Position numbers and translations under genes: made by a program. Below are positions 35,332 to 44,665 of a stretch of 64,000 nt of DNA, one piece after another (within the stretch, counting starts at the first letter, position 1; the number at the start of each line of letters is the position of its first letter). Source of the DNA: Vibrio fortis (lineage in GTDB: Bacteria; Pseudomonadota; Gammaproteobacteria; Enterobacterales; Vibrionaceae); the NCBI RefSeq assembly GCF_000695685.1, contig NZ_JFFR01000033.1, forward strand, positions 248,001-312,000. The letters are read 5' to 3'. The notes beneath the pieces are model-generated. The model was given only the letters and a program-made list of their open reading frames with translations. It was not told where the DNA came from and ran no database searches.

Positions 35332-36695
35332 AATCGTCCTTTAATATTTAATAGAATCATATGACTATCGGGCAAATTAGCGTAAGCAGAATCCTTATTT
35401 CCGCCTAAAAAGCGTGCAGCAAGTTCCAGTTCAACCGACGCACTGCCATTGTCTATTGCTTGATAGTTGATCCATTGTGTTGCGATAATTCCGCCATCTT
35501 GTGGTGCGATCATCAGATCCAGAGTTGGGGTAACATCATCCAGCCACGCCCATGTAGACGCACCATCAGCAAACCAGTGTCGCCAACCACTTGAGTCCAA
35601 TGACCAGTGAGCCATCAGATTGTGCTCAACAATATTGGCGTGCTGATACCCCTGCGCGTAAGCACTTGCCAAAGGCTGGGTGCTCGGCACCTGCGATAAG
35701 TCTTGGGCTCTATTGATTGCGGTCTGCCATTCAGAATTACTCCATGCGCGGCCGTCATACCAATATTCGAGTACGATGTTGTGCCCGGTGTCGTTAGCCC
35801 ATGTCAGCCCGACAAGAGCTTGAAAGGCGTCACCTTGATCCTCCAGTTGAACTGGCTGATATTGATCATCAGGCAAACTGTACCCTAGGCTGTGGCGTTG
35901 GTAGACCATGGATCCATGAAACTCCCACGCTAGGTTAAGCACCGACACTAAGCTCGCCCCAAGCAACCCATGTCTGACATCGTCATAATAGGCGAGCCAT
36001 TGATACTCATGGTCACCAATCAAGTTGTAGCGCTTAATTCCCACACCTTGTTGTTCACTGGCCCTTTCGAGTTGATTGACCTCTTGAGAACCCCAAGAAG
36101 AGTCACTGTAGAGCAAGGTCCACTCACCGCTATCGTCAAACATAGAGAGTGATGCCACGCCCGCTCCCTCCTCCGCAACAATACCTACCGGATTTTGTCG
36201 GTAGGGCTTTATCACATCCAATGGCCGATAGCCGTAGCCAACACCCCAGTCGAGACGCATCTTGCCTAGCGTGACATCGATATACTGCTCTCCGAACAGC
36301 GCATTAGACAAGCTAACACTGTCTTGCCAAAACAGCTCTCGCACAATCAGCTGTGTATCACTGTGACTATCGGGGAGCTCATGTCGGCTCTGTTCATGGT
36401 AAAGGTCATCGCCCTTAATCGAGAACAGGCCAAGCCATTGAGCATAATTCACTTCAAGATCGAGTAACGCATTCACAGACTGGCGATGATATTCAGGCTC
36501 ACTCAACCATGGCGTTTCCCGTGATTGCACCGTTTCAGCGCTGACCTGCCAGTCCCAAGCTAGGCTCAGTTGGTTATCATCTGCCAATACGCTCGCGCTC
36601 AATAGAGAAGTTGCAGCGGTGCTTATTGCGACAGCTCGCGCACACCAGCGTTTAGGGCTACCATCTCTCGTTTTCAAACAAGCCAAAGTGTTCAT
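35328..36695 (-). CDS. Predicted outer-membrane beta-barrel protein of an ABC/LolA-like operon
   Basis: A 455-residue exported protein with a signal sequence ending SLLSASVLADDN, rich in alternating aromatic/polar strands (WLGLFSIKGDD, VTLGKMRLDWGVGYGYRPLD, WTLLYSDSSWGSQEV) and ending in Phe (LLNIKGRF), as barrel proteins do. I use ATG 36695 (MNTLACLKTRDG), because the longer frame overlaps the upstream gene by 89 bases. I do not recognise a named family; the N-terminal half resembles alginate-export or DUF1302-type porins in style. Its location after a LolA-like gene and an ABC transporter suggests it is the outer-membrane part of the same export route. Confidence 0.75.
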   Translation of the reverse strand: MNTLACLKTRDGSPKRWCARAVAISTAATSLLSASVLADDNQLSLAWDWQVSAETVQSRETPWLSEPEYHRQSVNALLDLEVNYAQWLGLFSIKGDDLYHEQSRHELPDSHSDTQLIVRELFWQDSVSLSNALFGEQYIDVTLGKMRLDWGVGYGYRPLDVIKPYRQNPVGIVAEEGAGVASLSMFDDSGEWTLLYSDSSWGSQEVNQLERASEQQGVGIKRYNLIGDHEYQWLAYYDDVRHGLLGASLVSVLNLAWEFHGSMVYQRHSLGYSLPDDQYQPVQLEDQGDAFQALVGLTWANDTGHNIVLEYWYDGRAWSNSEWQTAINRAQDLSQVPSTQPLASAYAQGYQHANIVEHNLMAHWSLDSSGWRHWFADGASTWAWLDDVTPTLDLMIAPQDGGIIATQWINYQAIDNGSASVELELAARFLGGNKDSAYANLPDSHMILLNIKGRF

Positions 36696-36705
36696 CACCA
36701 CCAAC

Positions 36706-37527
36706 CTATAGCCCAGACACGCTGTTACGAGACAAATACGCAGGGTTGTAGTACTTATCCGCCAGTGACTGTTCGCTGATCTCTTGATACTCAATCAGGG
36801 TACGCTTATTCGGCTGAATCTTATCAAGCAGACTCATCGCAACCACACTTGGCAGCCCATTACGCTCTCCCTCATCAAACCATGCCTGTTTGGCTAGTTT
36901 TCCCGATCTCAAGTACAGATCAGCCTTGACTGGGAACGCGCGATCAGTGGTTAACCACAAGTCGATCGACTGATAGCTTGCTCCTTTGGTTTTAGCGGTC
37001 AGTTTTAATTTATGTGTCGTTACCAGCTCGCCGTTGTCCAACTCAACGTTCTCTTGCTGCACCCACTCACCTCGATAATCCTCACTCCAAGTCAATGTTG
37101 AGATGTCACCCACCGAGGCTTCACCTAGAAGTTTCTGCATTGGTGTGATTCGGATAGGTCGGCGCGACTTAGGCATAAGTAGCCAGTAGTTATCCTCAAT
37201 CATCAGCATCTTTTGCCCAGCTTCCACTGCCGATTTAAAGATCACCAGTGATTCACGATTTGGACGTGTGTAGACGTTGTACTGGCGAGTTTTATCCAAC
37301 TTATCATTGTCAAAAAGGTGCACTACAGACACCACCTTTGAGGCCTGCTCACTGTTGAGTCGGTAGCGATCGGCTTTGGCAATCATCTCTGTCACTTGTT
37401 CGGCATCAACCGCCCAACTCGATCCACTAAACACAAACGACAACATCAACAAACACGTCATTACTGTGTGATGCCAAACAGTTTGGCTTGCGCGTCTATT
37501 CGAAATGGCATTTAGGTCATTAAACAT
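36706..37527 (-). CDS. LolA-like outer membrane lipoprotein-sorting-type periplasmic protein
   Basis: 273 residues with an N-terminal export signal ending FSGSSWAVDA. The body matches proteins annotated as outer-membrane lipoprotein-sorting (a LolA/LolB-fold beta half-barrel): KVVSVVHLFDNDKLDKTRQYNVYTRPN in two blocks, NYWLLMPKSRRPIRITPMQKLLG and LWLTTDRAFPVKADLYL. It is longer than LolA (about 200) and is not the housekeeping LolA. It starts eight bases inside the end of the permease gene, so the two products are made together. The fold implies carrying a lipid or lipoprotein across the periplasm. Confidence 0.85.
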   Translation of the reverse strand: MFNDLNAISNRRASQTVWHHTVMTCLLMLSFVFSGSSWAVDAEQVTEMIAKADRYRLNSEQASKVVSVVHLFDNDKLDKTRQYNVYTRPNRESLVIFKSAVEAGQKMLMIEDNYWLLMPKSRRPIRITPMQKLLGEASVGDISTLTWSEDYRGEWVQQENVELDNGELVTTHKLKLTAKTKGASYQSIDLWLTTDRAFPVKADLYLRSGKLAKQAWFDEGERNGLPSVVAMSLLDKIQPNKRTLIEYQEISEQSLADKYYNPAYLSRNSVSGL

Positions 37528-38800
37528 AAGTCAGCGCCTCCGTGATAGGTTTGTTTACACCTTTGCGAGCAGCGAAATAAGCCGCAATAAGACAGATAGC
37601 AGTCACACCAGCCATGGCGTAAGCCACCAATTCAAAAGAGAAGTAGATATTCAACGGATAGCCATCAGTTCGACCTGGAGGCGGTGGCATTTGCACATCC
37701 ACCACTAGCAATAGAACAGTCACAGCTGCGCTGGCAAAAGCGCCAAGCAAACCACCAAGTACCGCTAACAGGCCTGCCTCTTTCAAGAATCCGGCAATGA
37801 TTTCAGATGGATAACTACCCAATGCCGACAGCGTCCCCATCTCTCGAGTGCGCTCTGTGACCGACATAGTCATGGTGTTAAACAGAGAAACGAAAACTAC
37901 CAACGCCATCACCGCACCCATAATGCCGAAGATCCGATCGTAGAGATCTTTCACTTTGACGTAGAAAAATGCGCGATCTTGCCACGGAGTGATCTCGATC
38001 TGCGGGCTGTCCGCATTGCCGTTTCGCTGTGCCAGCTTTTGTTGCAAGCGTTGATCAACCTGACTTGTCAATTGAGTCTCAAATAAGAATACCGACAGTG
38101 TGCTCACTCGATCTGTAGCCAGCAGCTCCTGTGCTTGGCTGATATGAACGTACAACTGGCGTTTATCTAACTCAGGAACGCCAGTCGAGTAGATACCTTG
38201 CACCTTAAAGTCGAATGCGTTGAGAGCCCCATCACTGGTGGTCGCGAGCAGCGTAACCCAATCGCCAATGCTCACTTTCAGGTTACGCGCTAAGTCTTTC
38301 CCCAACATCACTTGCGGCTCGGAATCTTCGTATCTTGGTGAATCAATACTGGTTAGAGTCTGCCCTTGTCGAACATCTAAAAACGGGCCCTTCATGTCAA
38401 ATTCACGCTCGTTAACGCCTGTTCCCATAAAGATGGTCGACTTAGAACCATTGGAAACAAGGCCACTAAAGTAGACTCGTGGCTGAACACCGCGCACATC
38501 GCTATCGCCAATGATCATCTTTGTCAGTTCATCTGCGTTTTCTAAACCGTTGCTTAATGGCGTATCTTCGTCCTGCTCAAAGTAACCCGGTGTGCTGAGT
38601 GTTAAGTGCCCAGTATCGCGCGCGGTCGACTCTCGCAAAGATTCATAGGTATAAAGTCCATACCCACCTGCGGAAGTGAGTGCGAACACGGCAATCGCCA
38701 CGATCAAAACCGACAACAAGCTACGACGCCCATTACGCAGGAGATTGAGCCACGCTAGGCGCAGAGAATGTAGAAACCCAAACTGCATTAACTTGCCCAT
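37520..38800 (-). CDS. ABC transporter permease, MacB/LolC-E (FtsX) type
   Basis: A 426-residue membrane protein with the four-helix FtsX plan: one N-terminal helix (about 26-48), a large periplasmic domain (about 50-280) and three C-terminal helices (about 285-310, 340-370, 385-410). The core stretch VFVSLFNTMTMSVTERTREMGTLSALG, split over two blocks, contains the coupling-helix signature RTREMGTLSALG. Such permeases use ATP to move lipoproteins or other amphiphiles from the periplasmic face of the inner membrane, without transport through it. It overlaps the ATPase gene by 13 bases. Confidence 0.9.
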   Translation of the reverse strand: MGKLMQFGFLHSLRLAWLNLLRNGRRSLLSVLIVAIAVFALTSAGGYGLYTYESLRESTARDTGHLTLSTPGYFEQDEDTPLSNGLENADELTKMIIGDSDVRGVQPRVYFSGLVSNGSKSTIFMGTGVNEREFDMKGPFLDVRQGQTLTSIDSPRYEDSEPQVMLGKDLARNLKVSIGDWVTLLATTSDGALNAFDFKVQGIYSTGVPELDKRQLYVHISQAQELLATDRVSTLSVFLFETQLTSQVDQRLQQKLAQRNGNADSPQIEITPWQDRAFFYVKVKDLYDRIFGIMGAVMALVVFVSLFNTMTMSVTERTREMGTLSALGSYPSEIIAGFLKEAGLLAVLGGLLGAFASAAVTVLLLVVDVQMPPPPGRTDGYPLNIYFSFELVAYAMAGVTAICLIAAYFAARKGVNKPITEALTYV

Positions 38801-39486
38801 GAGACGGCCTCCTGATTCATTGTTGAGGTCACGATCTTGCCGTCCACCAGCTCAATCACTCGATCGCAACGGCTGGCCATTCTTGGATCGTGGGTCGCGA
38901 CAATAAATGTGGTGCCAAACTCGTGGCCAAGCTCGCGCATAATGTCGATCACTTTATTGGCAGTGTGGCTATCCAAGCTTGCTGTGGGTTCATCGGCAAT
39001 CACTAACTTAGGCTTGTGGACCAAAGCACGAGCAATCGCGACGCGCTGTTGCTGACCACCAGAAAGGTTATCTGGTCGATGGTGAATGTATTGCTCTAAG
39101 CCAACACGCATAAGCATCTGCTGCGCTTGTTTATGCTGCTCTTCAAGACTTAAACCATTGAGCATCAGAGGGTAAGCAACGTTTTCGAGCGCAGTCATGA
39201 CAGGCACCAGATTGAACTTTTGAAATACAAAACCTAAAGCGTGACGACGAAAACGCGCAGCGGGGATCGCTTGTTCAGGGTAGGGCTGCCCTTCTATCGA
39301 AATCATCCCTTGGTAATATCGGTCCAACATTCCTAGGATATTGAGCAAAGTACTTTTACCAGAGCCCGACGGACCGCATAACGCCACCATCTCGCCTTGC
39401 TCAATCGATCCAGAGACTCCATTAAGGGCATGTACTACCTGCTCACCCGCTCTGTATCGCTTTTTAATGGCTTCGAACACTATCAT
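38788..39486 (-). CDS. ABC transporter ATP-binding protein, LolD/MacB type
   Basis: A 232-residue nucleotide-binding subunit. Walker A is CGPSGSGKSTLLNILG (about 38-53), Q-loop is in GFVFQKFNLVPVMTALENV, the signature is NLSGGQQQRVAIARAL, Walker B is LVIADEPTASLD and the H-loop is in FIVATHDPRM. The length and motif spacing are those of the LolD/MacB/FtsE-like clade. It pairs with the overlapping permease gene. It is the second gene of the operon, 28 bases after the periplasmic protein gene. Confidence 0.93.
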   Translation of the reverse strand: MIVFEAIKKRYRAGEQVVHALNGVSGSIEQGEMVALCGPSGSGKSTLLNILGMLDRYYQGMISIEGQPYPEQAIPAARFRRHALGFVFQKFNLVPVMTALENVAYPLMLNGLSLEEQHKQAQQMLMRVGLEQYIHHRPDNLSGGQQQRVAIARALVHKPKLVIADEPTASLDSHTANKVIDIMRELGHEFGTTFIVATHDPRMASRCDRVIELVDGKIVTSTMNQEAVSWAS

Positions 39487-39514
39487 CTTGTTATCTCCCT
39501 TGTTCGAGCGGATA

Positions 39515-40189
39515 TTATTGAGCCTGACTGACGAGTGCCTTCGCCGTCATGGTTTCAATGTTGCTGCTATCTTTCTCCTCCATTACAGCCAACCAAGACT
39601 GTGCTTGTGCGAAGTCTTGTGCTCGAATCGAAGCGATAATCGCATAGCGGTAGATCCAAGCGGTAGCAGCAAAGTTTTGGTGTAAAAATTCGTCTTCAGA
39701 TAGCAGGTCTAAATAGAGGTCATAGCCACGGTCAAAGTGGTTAAACATATCTGGTAGAGAGGTATAGGTGGTCGCCGCCATGGCGCGGGTGAGGTAGGCT
39801 TCTGGCAGGCCCTGAACTCTCGCCTGCTCAGCCACAGGTTGTTCGATGCTATTTAATAGAGTCAAAGACTTATCGATAGTCGCGAGCCCTTTTTCGACAT
39901 ACTTCATCTTGTTCCAAGGCAGAAAAGCATCGCGCCCTTGAAGGGTTTCTGTACTACCCAAGTAGACCAAAGTCAGCGGTGTTGCCCCCTCTTTGTCGAG
40001 GATCGATTTCAGCGCATCATGCGCCGCTTCAACCATCTCTTCATCACCTTGAGCAGCTTGGTTATACATAGAGAGAGCTTCTGGCGTTGGGTTGGCAAAT
40101 GTTAATGTCGGAACGATTGACACAAGCCCAATCAAAAGTGAGCGGCTAAATAGAGAAGTAAGCGAATGTGTGTTGTTTGCAGCAGTCAT
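39515..40189 (-). CDS. Exported helical-repeat protein of unknown function, first gene of ABC/LytSR operon
   Basis: 224 residues with a signal peptide (LLIGLVSIVPTLTFA, cut before NPTPEA). The rest is helical and looks TPR-like: MYNQAAQGDEEMVEAAHDAL, LVYLGSTETLQGRD, YLTRAMAATTYTSLPDMFNH, and IIASIRAQDFAQAQSWLAVM. Similar small proteins accompany MacB-like ABC/LolA-like operons in other gammaproteobacteria as far as I recall. It has a clear AGGAATC ribosome site before ATG 40189. It could be an adaptor for cargo or a signal input for the membrane kinase; neither is shown by sequence. Confidence 0.75.
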   Translation of the reverse strand: MTAANNTHSLTSLFSRSLLIGLVSIVPTLTFANPTPEALSMYNQAAQGDEEMVEAAHDALKSILDKEGATPLTLVYLGSTETLQGRDAFLPWNKMKYVEKGLATIDKSLTLLNSIEQPVAEQARVQGLPEAYLTRAMAATTYTSLPDMFNHFDRGYDLYLDLLSEDEFLHQNFAATAWIYRYAIIASIRAQDFAQAQSWLAVMEEKDSSNIETMTAKALVSQAQ

Positions 40190-40339
40190 GATTCCTAATC
40201 CCTTTCAAATGTTGACGTTGAAAGGTTAACCACAAACTGTCACGCCGTTTTATCAATGCGACGAATGGTAATAATGCGGAGTGAATGGTTGAGAGAGGGT
40301 GTGAATGGGGAAGGTACTTGGCAAGTTTAGAGAAAATAA

Positions 40340-40364
40340 AGAGCCTCCAAATACTGGAGGCTCT
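40340..40364 (-). terminator. Terminator of the sugar-utilisation operon
   Basis: AGAGCCTCCA and TGGAGGCTCT form a 10-bp stem with a five-base loop, 25 bases beyond the MFS stop, followed by TTTATTTTCT on the minus strand. Confidence 0.88.
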
Positions 40365-40388
40365 ATCCATATTAGCAACAAGTGATCG

Positions 40389-41834
40389 CTACACTTGCTT
40401 TGGTTGAAGCTCTTTTTCTTCAACTTCTTTTATGTCGAAGCGCTGCTTTAATTCTTTCTCGATGCTTTCTAAACTGCGATTTGCTGTTTCAGGAAGTATT
40501 TTGATAGCAAACCAAACTTGTCCAAGTAGGATGATCGCAAACATAATGAAGAGCGCAGATGTCCCAAATGATTCTCTAAAAGCAGGCGTGAATGAGTTCA
40601 AGATAACGCCCTGAATCCAAATAGCCGCAGTCGTGATAGAGACTGCACGGCCACGAACAGAAGTTGGCAGAATCTCAGCTGAAATTGTGAACTTCAAAGG
40701 ACCTAAACCCAATGCTGTGAAGGCAACAAAGAACGCCATTAATCCAACAATCAACATCGGTGGGGTGTCGGGTCTGTCGAAGAATATCGCAAGGCCAATC
40801 AGACAAGTGAAACAACCAAGTGCAGAGGTTATCAGCATTTTTCTACGGCCCACCTTGTCAATGAACACCATTGATAAAGAGGTAAAAATAACGCTGACTA
40901 AGCAGATCCAGCCAAATCCACCTAGTGCTGAACCTTGGTTACCCATGATTTCTTCTAGCATTACAGGGCCGTAGTACATCACAACGGTTACACCAGACCA
41001 TTCTGACCAGATTGCGAGTAATATCCCCGTCATCAGTCCAAAACGCATCACTGGGTTTTTAACTAGCTGCTTGTAAGAACCTGTTTTCTCGGAGCGGATA
41101 ACTTGACGACATTCAATGATCGCTTCTTCCGCTTCACCTTTGGTTAGGAACTTTCTTAGAATACTCGCGGCTTCTTTCTCTTTCGCTTTAGATATTAGCC
41201 AACGAGGTGATTCTGGGAAAAACGCGACTAACCCTAGAAAAATGACAGCAGGTAAGAATTCAACAGAGAACATGCCACGCCAGTTTTCAGTAATAAAGAA
41301 ATGATCAAGGTAATGACCGGTAACAACGGCAGACTGGCTGTAGTTCACGATCAGCGTGTTGGTGATAACTGAGCAAGTTAAACCAATAACGATGGCAACT
41401 TGAAACAGATTGCTGAGTTTACCTCTATGCCTTGCTGGAGCTACCTCAGCAATATACATAGGACAAACTACAGTAGCGATACCAATACCGAAGCCACCAA
41501 TAATGCGAGCCCAGATAAGCAAGTTAAATGAGTTTGCGTACATACAACCAAGTACAGAGATGATGGCCAATAGAGCTCCTAACATCAGAGGTTTCTTACG
41601 CCCAGCATAGTCCGCAATAGGACCTGCTATTACGCTACCAAATAGACAGCCCACGAGCGCTGAAGATACGTACCAACCTTGTTGTAAGGCCGATAATTCA
41701 AACTGTTGTGTGATTTGTGTGATTGTGCCGCCAATAACTATGGTGTCCATTCCAAATAGGAAACCACCGATGGTTGCCGCCGCGCAAATAAATGTTAAAA
41801 AGAACATCTTCTTATTGTTTTCACTAAGAATCAT
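40389..41834 (-). CDS. MFS sugar-porter family transporter
   Basis: A 481-residue proton/sugar symporter with 12 helices. Sugar-porter signatures are visible: the helix 2-3 loop DYAGRRKPLMLG, RIIGGFGIGIATVVCPMYIAE, PESPRWLISKAKEKEA in the central loop, DKVGRRKMLI for the second GRR motif, and PETANRSLESIE at the C-terminal end. It is the last gene of a unit with a GH32 hydrolase and two kinases, so the likely substrate is sucrose or a small fructoside imported without phosphorylation. Confidence 0.9.
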   Translation of the reverse strand: MILSENNKKMFFLTFICAAATIGGFLFGMDTIVIGGTITQITQQFELSALQQGWYVSSALVGCLFGSVIAGPIADYAGRKKPLMLGALLAIISVLGCMYANSFNLLIWARIIGGFGIGIATVVCPMYIAEVAPARHRGKLSNLFQVAIVIGLTCSVITNTLIVNYSQSAVVTGHYLDHFFITENWRGMFSVEFLPAVIFLGLVAFFPESPRWLISKAKEKEAASILRKFLTKGEAEEAIIECRQVIRSEKTGSYKQLVKNPVMRFGLMTGILLAIWSEWSGVTVVMYYGPVMLEEIMGNQGSALGGFGWICLVSVIFTSLSMVFIDKVGRRKMLITSALGCFTCLIGLAIFFDRPDTPPMLIVGLMAFFVAFTALGLGPLKFTISAEILPTSVRGRAVSITTAAIWIQGVILNSFTPAFRESFGTSALFIMFAIILLGQVWFAIKILPETANRSLESIEKELKQRFDIKEVEEKELQPKQV

Positions 41835-41876
41835 TTGATCTCTCCATGAGAATTGTAGAGTACATGGGACGCTGTT

Positions 41877-42533
41877 CTAGTGCGTCTGGATTACGTAGTC
41901 TGCGTTTGATTCGTATTTTTTTATTTTTAACGCATTGACTAGATCCACGCGCTCGGTTTTATCAAGCGCCTCTTGTTGCGACTTTCCACCGGCCATGTGT
42001 CGTGATATCAATCGTTCTCTAAGGACCTCTTCACTTGCGGTGAGAAAGATCTTCAAGTCAATTAAATCACTGACGGGTAGCCAGTCTTCATCGGTTGAGT
42101 AGATGTAATTGCCTTCGAGTAAAATAATTTGAGTGTCAGGCTCAATTAAAAAACCTTCAGCAATGGGGTCATGCAACTGACGACAGTATTTCGGCCAAAA
42201 GAATGCATCAGCATTTGGTGTCACCGCCTTGCCAAGCAAATGTGCCAATGAGGTTACATCAAATGTTTCGATACTACCTTTGACTGACGTCAGTCCTTTT
42301 TCTTTCAGTACCGAATTAGGGTAGTGGAAGCCGTCCATGGGACAAAGTTGGGCTTTGAGACCTAACTTCGATAATCCGGTATGTAGAGATTCTGACAGAG
42401 TTGATTTACCCGTAGCTGGTGCACCAGATATACCGATGACAAGAATCGGTTTCCCTGACTCTTGGTAAGTATTGGCAATCAGCTGAGGAATACTTGCAAT
42501 GTCATCAACCGTTAACGAATGTGTTTTAGCCAT
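41877..42533 (-). CDS. P-loop kinase of the uridine kinase/FrcK-like group
   Basis: A 218-residue cytoplasmic kinase. Walker A is GISGAPATGKSTLSESL (about 33-49); LCPMDGFHYPNSVLKEKG contains the base/substrate-binding Asp and the stretch LLEGNYIYSTDEDW is the family Walker-B-side motif. Proteins like this are labelled nucleoside/nucleotide kinase but some are encoded with fructose transport systems (FrcK). It overlaps the end of the PfkB gene by 22 bases, implying coupled translation. With a PfkB kinase and an aldolase next to it, phosphorylation of a sugar or sugar phosphate is more likely than of a nucleoside. Substrate not proven. Confidence 0.82.
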   Translation of the reverse strand: MAKTHSLTVDDIASIPQLIANTYQESGKPILVIGISGAPATGKSTLSESLHTGLSKLGLKAQLCPMDGFHYPNSVLKEKGLTSVKGSIETFDVTSLAHLLGKAVTPNADAFFWPKYCRQLHDPIAEGFLIEPDTQIILLEGNYIYSTDEDWLPVSDLIDLKIFLTASEEVLRERLISRHMAGGKSQQEALDKTERVDLVNALKIKKYESNADYVIQTH

Positions 42534-43366
42534 GATCTAGTTCCTAATTCAGTACATGATAATGCCGCTATGTGACTAGCTTTCTTCAAAGAGCCTCGGA
42601 AATCTTGATTCTCTGAGTAGTAATGACAAAAGGCCCCATGGAAAATATCTCCAGCACCCAGCGTATCGATAGCATCAACTTTAGGTGCAGGAATTAACCC
42701 GCTACCAGACTCATCACTATAAAAAACACCTTTGTCACCTAGCGTCATTGCCCACTTTTTTATCCCATATTGGTCACAAAGCTCCTGCATTTTCTCTTTA
42801 TCACCGTTGGTGAACTCCTCTGAAACAATAGGAATAGTACAGAGAGATAAAAACAGTTCGCTGTGTGACTTCCAAGTACCTGCGTCTAGAACAATATCCC
42901 CTGTAAACTCAGCTAGTGCTTGTACGTTAGTACTTACAAACGGATGTTCATATTGGTCAAGTAACACAAGCTTTGCATTATCTAGCCATTTCGGGTCTAA
43001 ACTCACCACCTGTTCGCAATCGGGCTGACTTGCGTTGACAATAAGCCTAGATGCCGTTTGCTTTGCAGAGATAATATTCGATAGTGGCAACTGATATTCG
43101 TCATCGAGACTTAAGTCCACAACCGAAATTTCGTGCTCATTAAGCTCTGCTGTCACTATCGATTTATAGAGGTGCTCTTTACCTAAACATGTCCAAAGGT
43201 GTACATCAGAACCTAATGCGTTGCATGCAACCGCCGCATTGAGTGCAGACCCACCACCACCAATAAAATCAGCAATGGCATTCACCTTTTGGTCGGGGCC
43301 AGGCATCACTTCAACAAAGCTCATTAAATCAATCGTGCTTCTGCCTATAAATACACAATTTCCCAT
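42512..43366 (-). CDS. PfkB-family carbohydrate kinase
   Basis: A 284-residue ribokinase-fold sugar kinase. It shows the N-terminal GGGGSALNAAVACNALGSDV motif and the C-terminal signature DTLGAGDIFHGAFCHYY with the catalytic Asp in GAGD. It is somewhat shorter than typical fructokinases (about 300). In this operon it probably phosphorylates fructose released by the GH32 enzyme or converts fructose phosphate to a bisphosphate for the aldolase. It follows the aldolase gene by 18 bases and overlaps the P-loop kinase gene. Confidence 0.87.
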   Translation of the reverse strand: MGNCVFIGRSTIDLMSFVEVMPGPDQKVNAIADFIGGGGSALNAAVACNALGSDVHLWTCLGKEHLYKSIVTAELNEHEISVVDLSLDDEYQLPLSNIISAKQTASRLIVNASQPDCEQVVSLDPKWLDNAKLVLLDQYEHPFVSTNVQALAEFTGDIVLDAGTWKSHSELFLSLCTIPIVSEEFTNGDKEKMQELCDQYGIKKWAMTLGDKGVFYSDESGSGLIPAPKVDAIDTLGAGDIFHGAFCHYYSENQDFRGSLKKASHIAALSCTELGTRSWLKHIR

Positions 43367-43384
43367 ACGTAGAACTCCTTTGAA

Positions 43385-44437
43385 TTAAAGCTCACCGCTA
43401 GCGTAGCGTGCAGCCATGTCATCCATAGAAATAGGTGTGATCTTGTCACCGTGACCAGCACAGCCAAAGCGTTCAAATCGGTTTAAACAAAGCTTCGTTA
43501 ATTCGTCCATTCCAGCTAACAGGAACTTACGTGGGTCAAACTCTTGCGGGTTTTTCATCGCGAGTTCACGGAAGCGACCGGACATCGCCATACGACAGTC
43601 TGTATCAATATTTACCTTACGAACACCATGCTTAATACCACGTTCAATCTCTTCAATTGGTACGCCGTATGTTTGAGGCATTTCACCACCATGCTCATTA
43701 ATCATATCTTGAAGGTATTGAGGTACCGAAGATGCGCCATGCATAACAAGGTGAGTGGTTGGGAGCTTTGAGTGAATCTCTTCAATAACGTTCATTGCTA
43801 AGATATCGCCATCGGGTTTACGCGTGAATTTGTAGGCACCGTGGCTTGTACCACAAGCGATTGCTAATGCATCGACCTTAGTTCTTTTTACAAAATCAAC
43901 AGCTTGGTCCGGGTCAGTTAAAAGTTGGCTCTTTTCAAGAATACCAGCCGCGCCAACACCATCTTCCGCTTCCGCTTCACCTGTTTCTAAAGAACCGATA
44001 CAACCCAGTTCACCTTCAACAGACGCCCCAACCCAGTGTGCAGATTGAGCCACGCGCGAAGTAATATCTACATTGTAATCATAGCTACTTGGAGTTGAAG
44101 CATCTCGCTCTAATGAGCCATCCATCATCACTGACGTAAAGCCGTGACGAATGGCTGAAAGGCAAGTTTCTTCGCTGTTGCCATGATCTTGGTGAAGAAC
44201 GATTGGTGTTTTCGGGAACATTTCAGCGAGAGCACAAACCATCTTATAAAGCATCACGTCACCAGCGTAGCTTTTACGAGCATTGATGCTCGCCTGCAGG
44301 ATGACACCTGAATTACATTTTGCTGCCGCGCGAACAATAGCAAGCCCTTGCTCCATGTTGCTGATGTTGAATGCTGGCACTGCATAACCATTTTCTGCTG
44401 CGTGATCCAGTAATTGTCTTAGTGTAACGATAGCCAT
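43385..44437 (-). CDS. Class II fructose-bisphosphate aldolase
   Basis: A zinc-dependent aldolase of 350 residues that cleaves a ketose bisphosphate to two trioses. The catalytic Asp84 and zinc ligand His85 are in [11 protein letters not shown]; further zinc ligands are the His in [12 protein letters not shown] and [22 protein letters not shown] binds the phosphate. The start is ATG 44437 behind GGAGAAG; the TTG at 44449 overlaps that ribosome site. It has its own promoter region with two operator-like arms and is separated from GH32 by a terminator. The family resembles the CbbA/FbaA side, so FBP is the likely substrate, though tagatose bisphosphate cannot be excluded. Confidence 0.92.
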   Translation of the reverse strand: MAIVTLRQLLDHAAENGYAVPAFNISNMEQGLAIVRAAAKCNSGVILQASINARKSYAGDVMLYKMVCALAEMFPKTPIVLHQDHGNSEETCLSAIRHGFTSVMMDGSLERDASTPSSYDYNVDITSRVAQSAHWVGASVEGELGCIGSLETGEAEAEDGVGAAGILEKSQLLTDPDQAVDFVKRTKVDALAIACGTSHGAYKFTRKPDGDILAMNVIEEIHSKLPTTHLVMHGASSVPQYLQDMINEHGGEMPQTYGVPIEEIERGIKHGVRKVNIDTDCRMAMSGRFRELAMKNPQEFDPRKFLLAGMDELTKLCLNRFERFGCAGHGDKITPISMDDMAARYASGEL

Positions 44438-44453
44438 TTTCTTCTCCAAAGTG

Positions 44454-44510
44454 ATTTAATTGTTTCTTGCAATTAAACTTACTTAATTTAATTGCAAGAA
44501 ACAATTAAAT
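44454..44510. promoter_or_regulatory. Double operator for the ROK repressor upstream of the aldolase gene
   Basis: A perfect 24-bp inverted repeat: 44454-44477 and 44487-44510 with a 9-base spacer. Each arm is itself pseudo-palindromic (TTTAATTG-n7-CAATTAAA). The same TTTAATTGC element recurs upstream of GH32 at 46212-46268, next to the ROK gene. Its position directly before the aldolase ribosome site fits repression. Confidence 0.8.
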
Positions 44511-44611
44511 AGAATTTAGAATGTGAAAAGGATCGTGTTTTTGTTCTGATGATCTTTATTTTCAGCAGGGGAAAGAGGCTCGTTTTTTAATAGAAACTCT
44601 TTTTAAGAAAC

Positions 44612-44637
44612 AAAAAAGCCCAGCAATATGCTGGGCT
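44612..44637 (-). terminator. Terminator after the GH32 gene
   Basis: AGCCCAGCA and TGCTGGGCT form a nine-bp stem with a three-base loop, followed by TTTTTTG on the minus strand. It separates GH32 from the aldolase unit, which has its own operators. Confidence 0.88.
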
Positions 44638-44665
44638 AAATAGAAGAGGAGGAAGACTGAATCAG

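Noticed and set aside
44454-44510. Inverted repeat as an insertion-sequence end or attachment site
   Set aside because: No transposase or target duplication is nearby and the repeat matches operator elements of the neighbouring ROK regulator.
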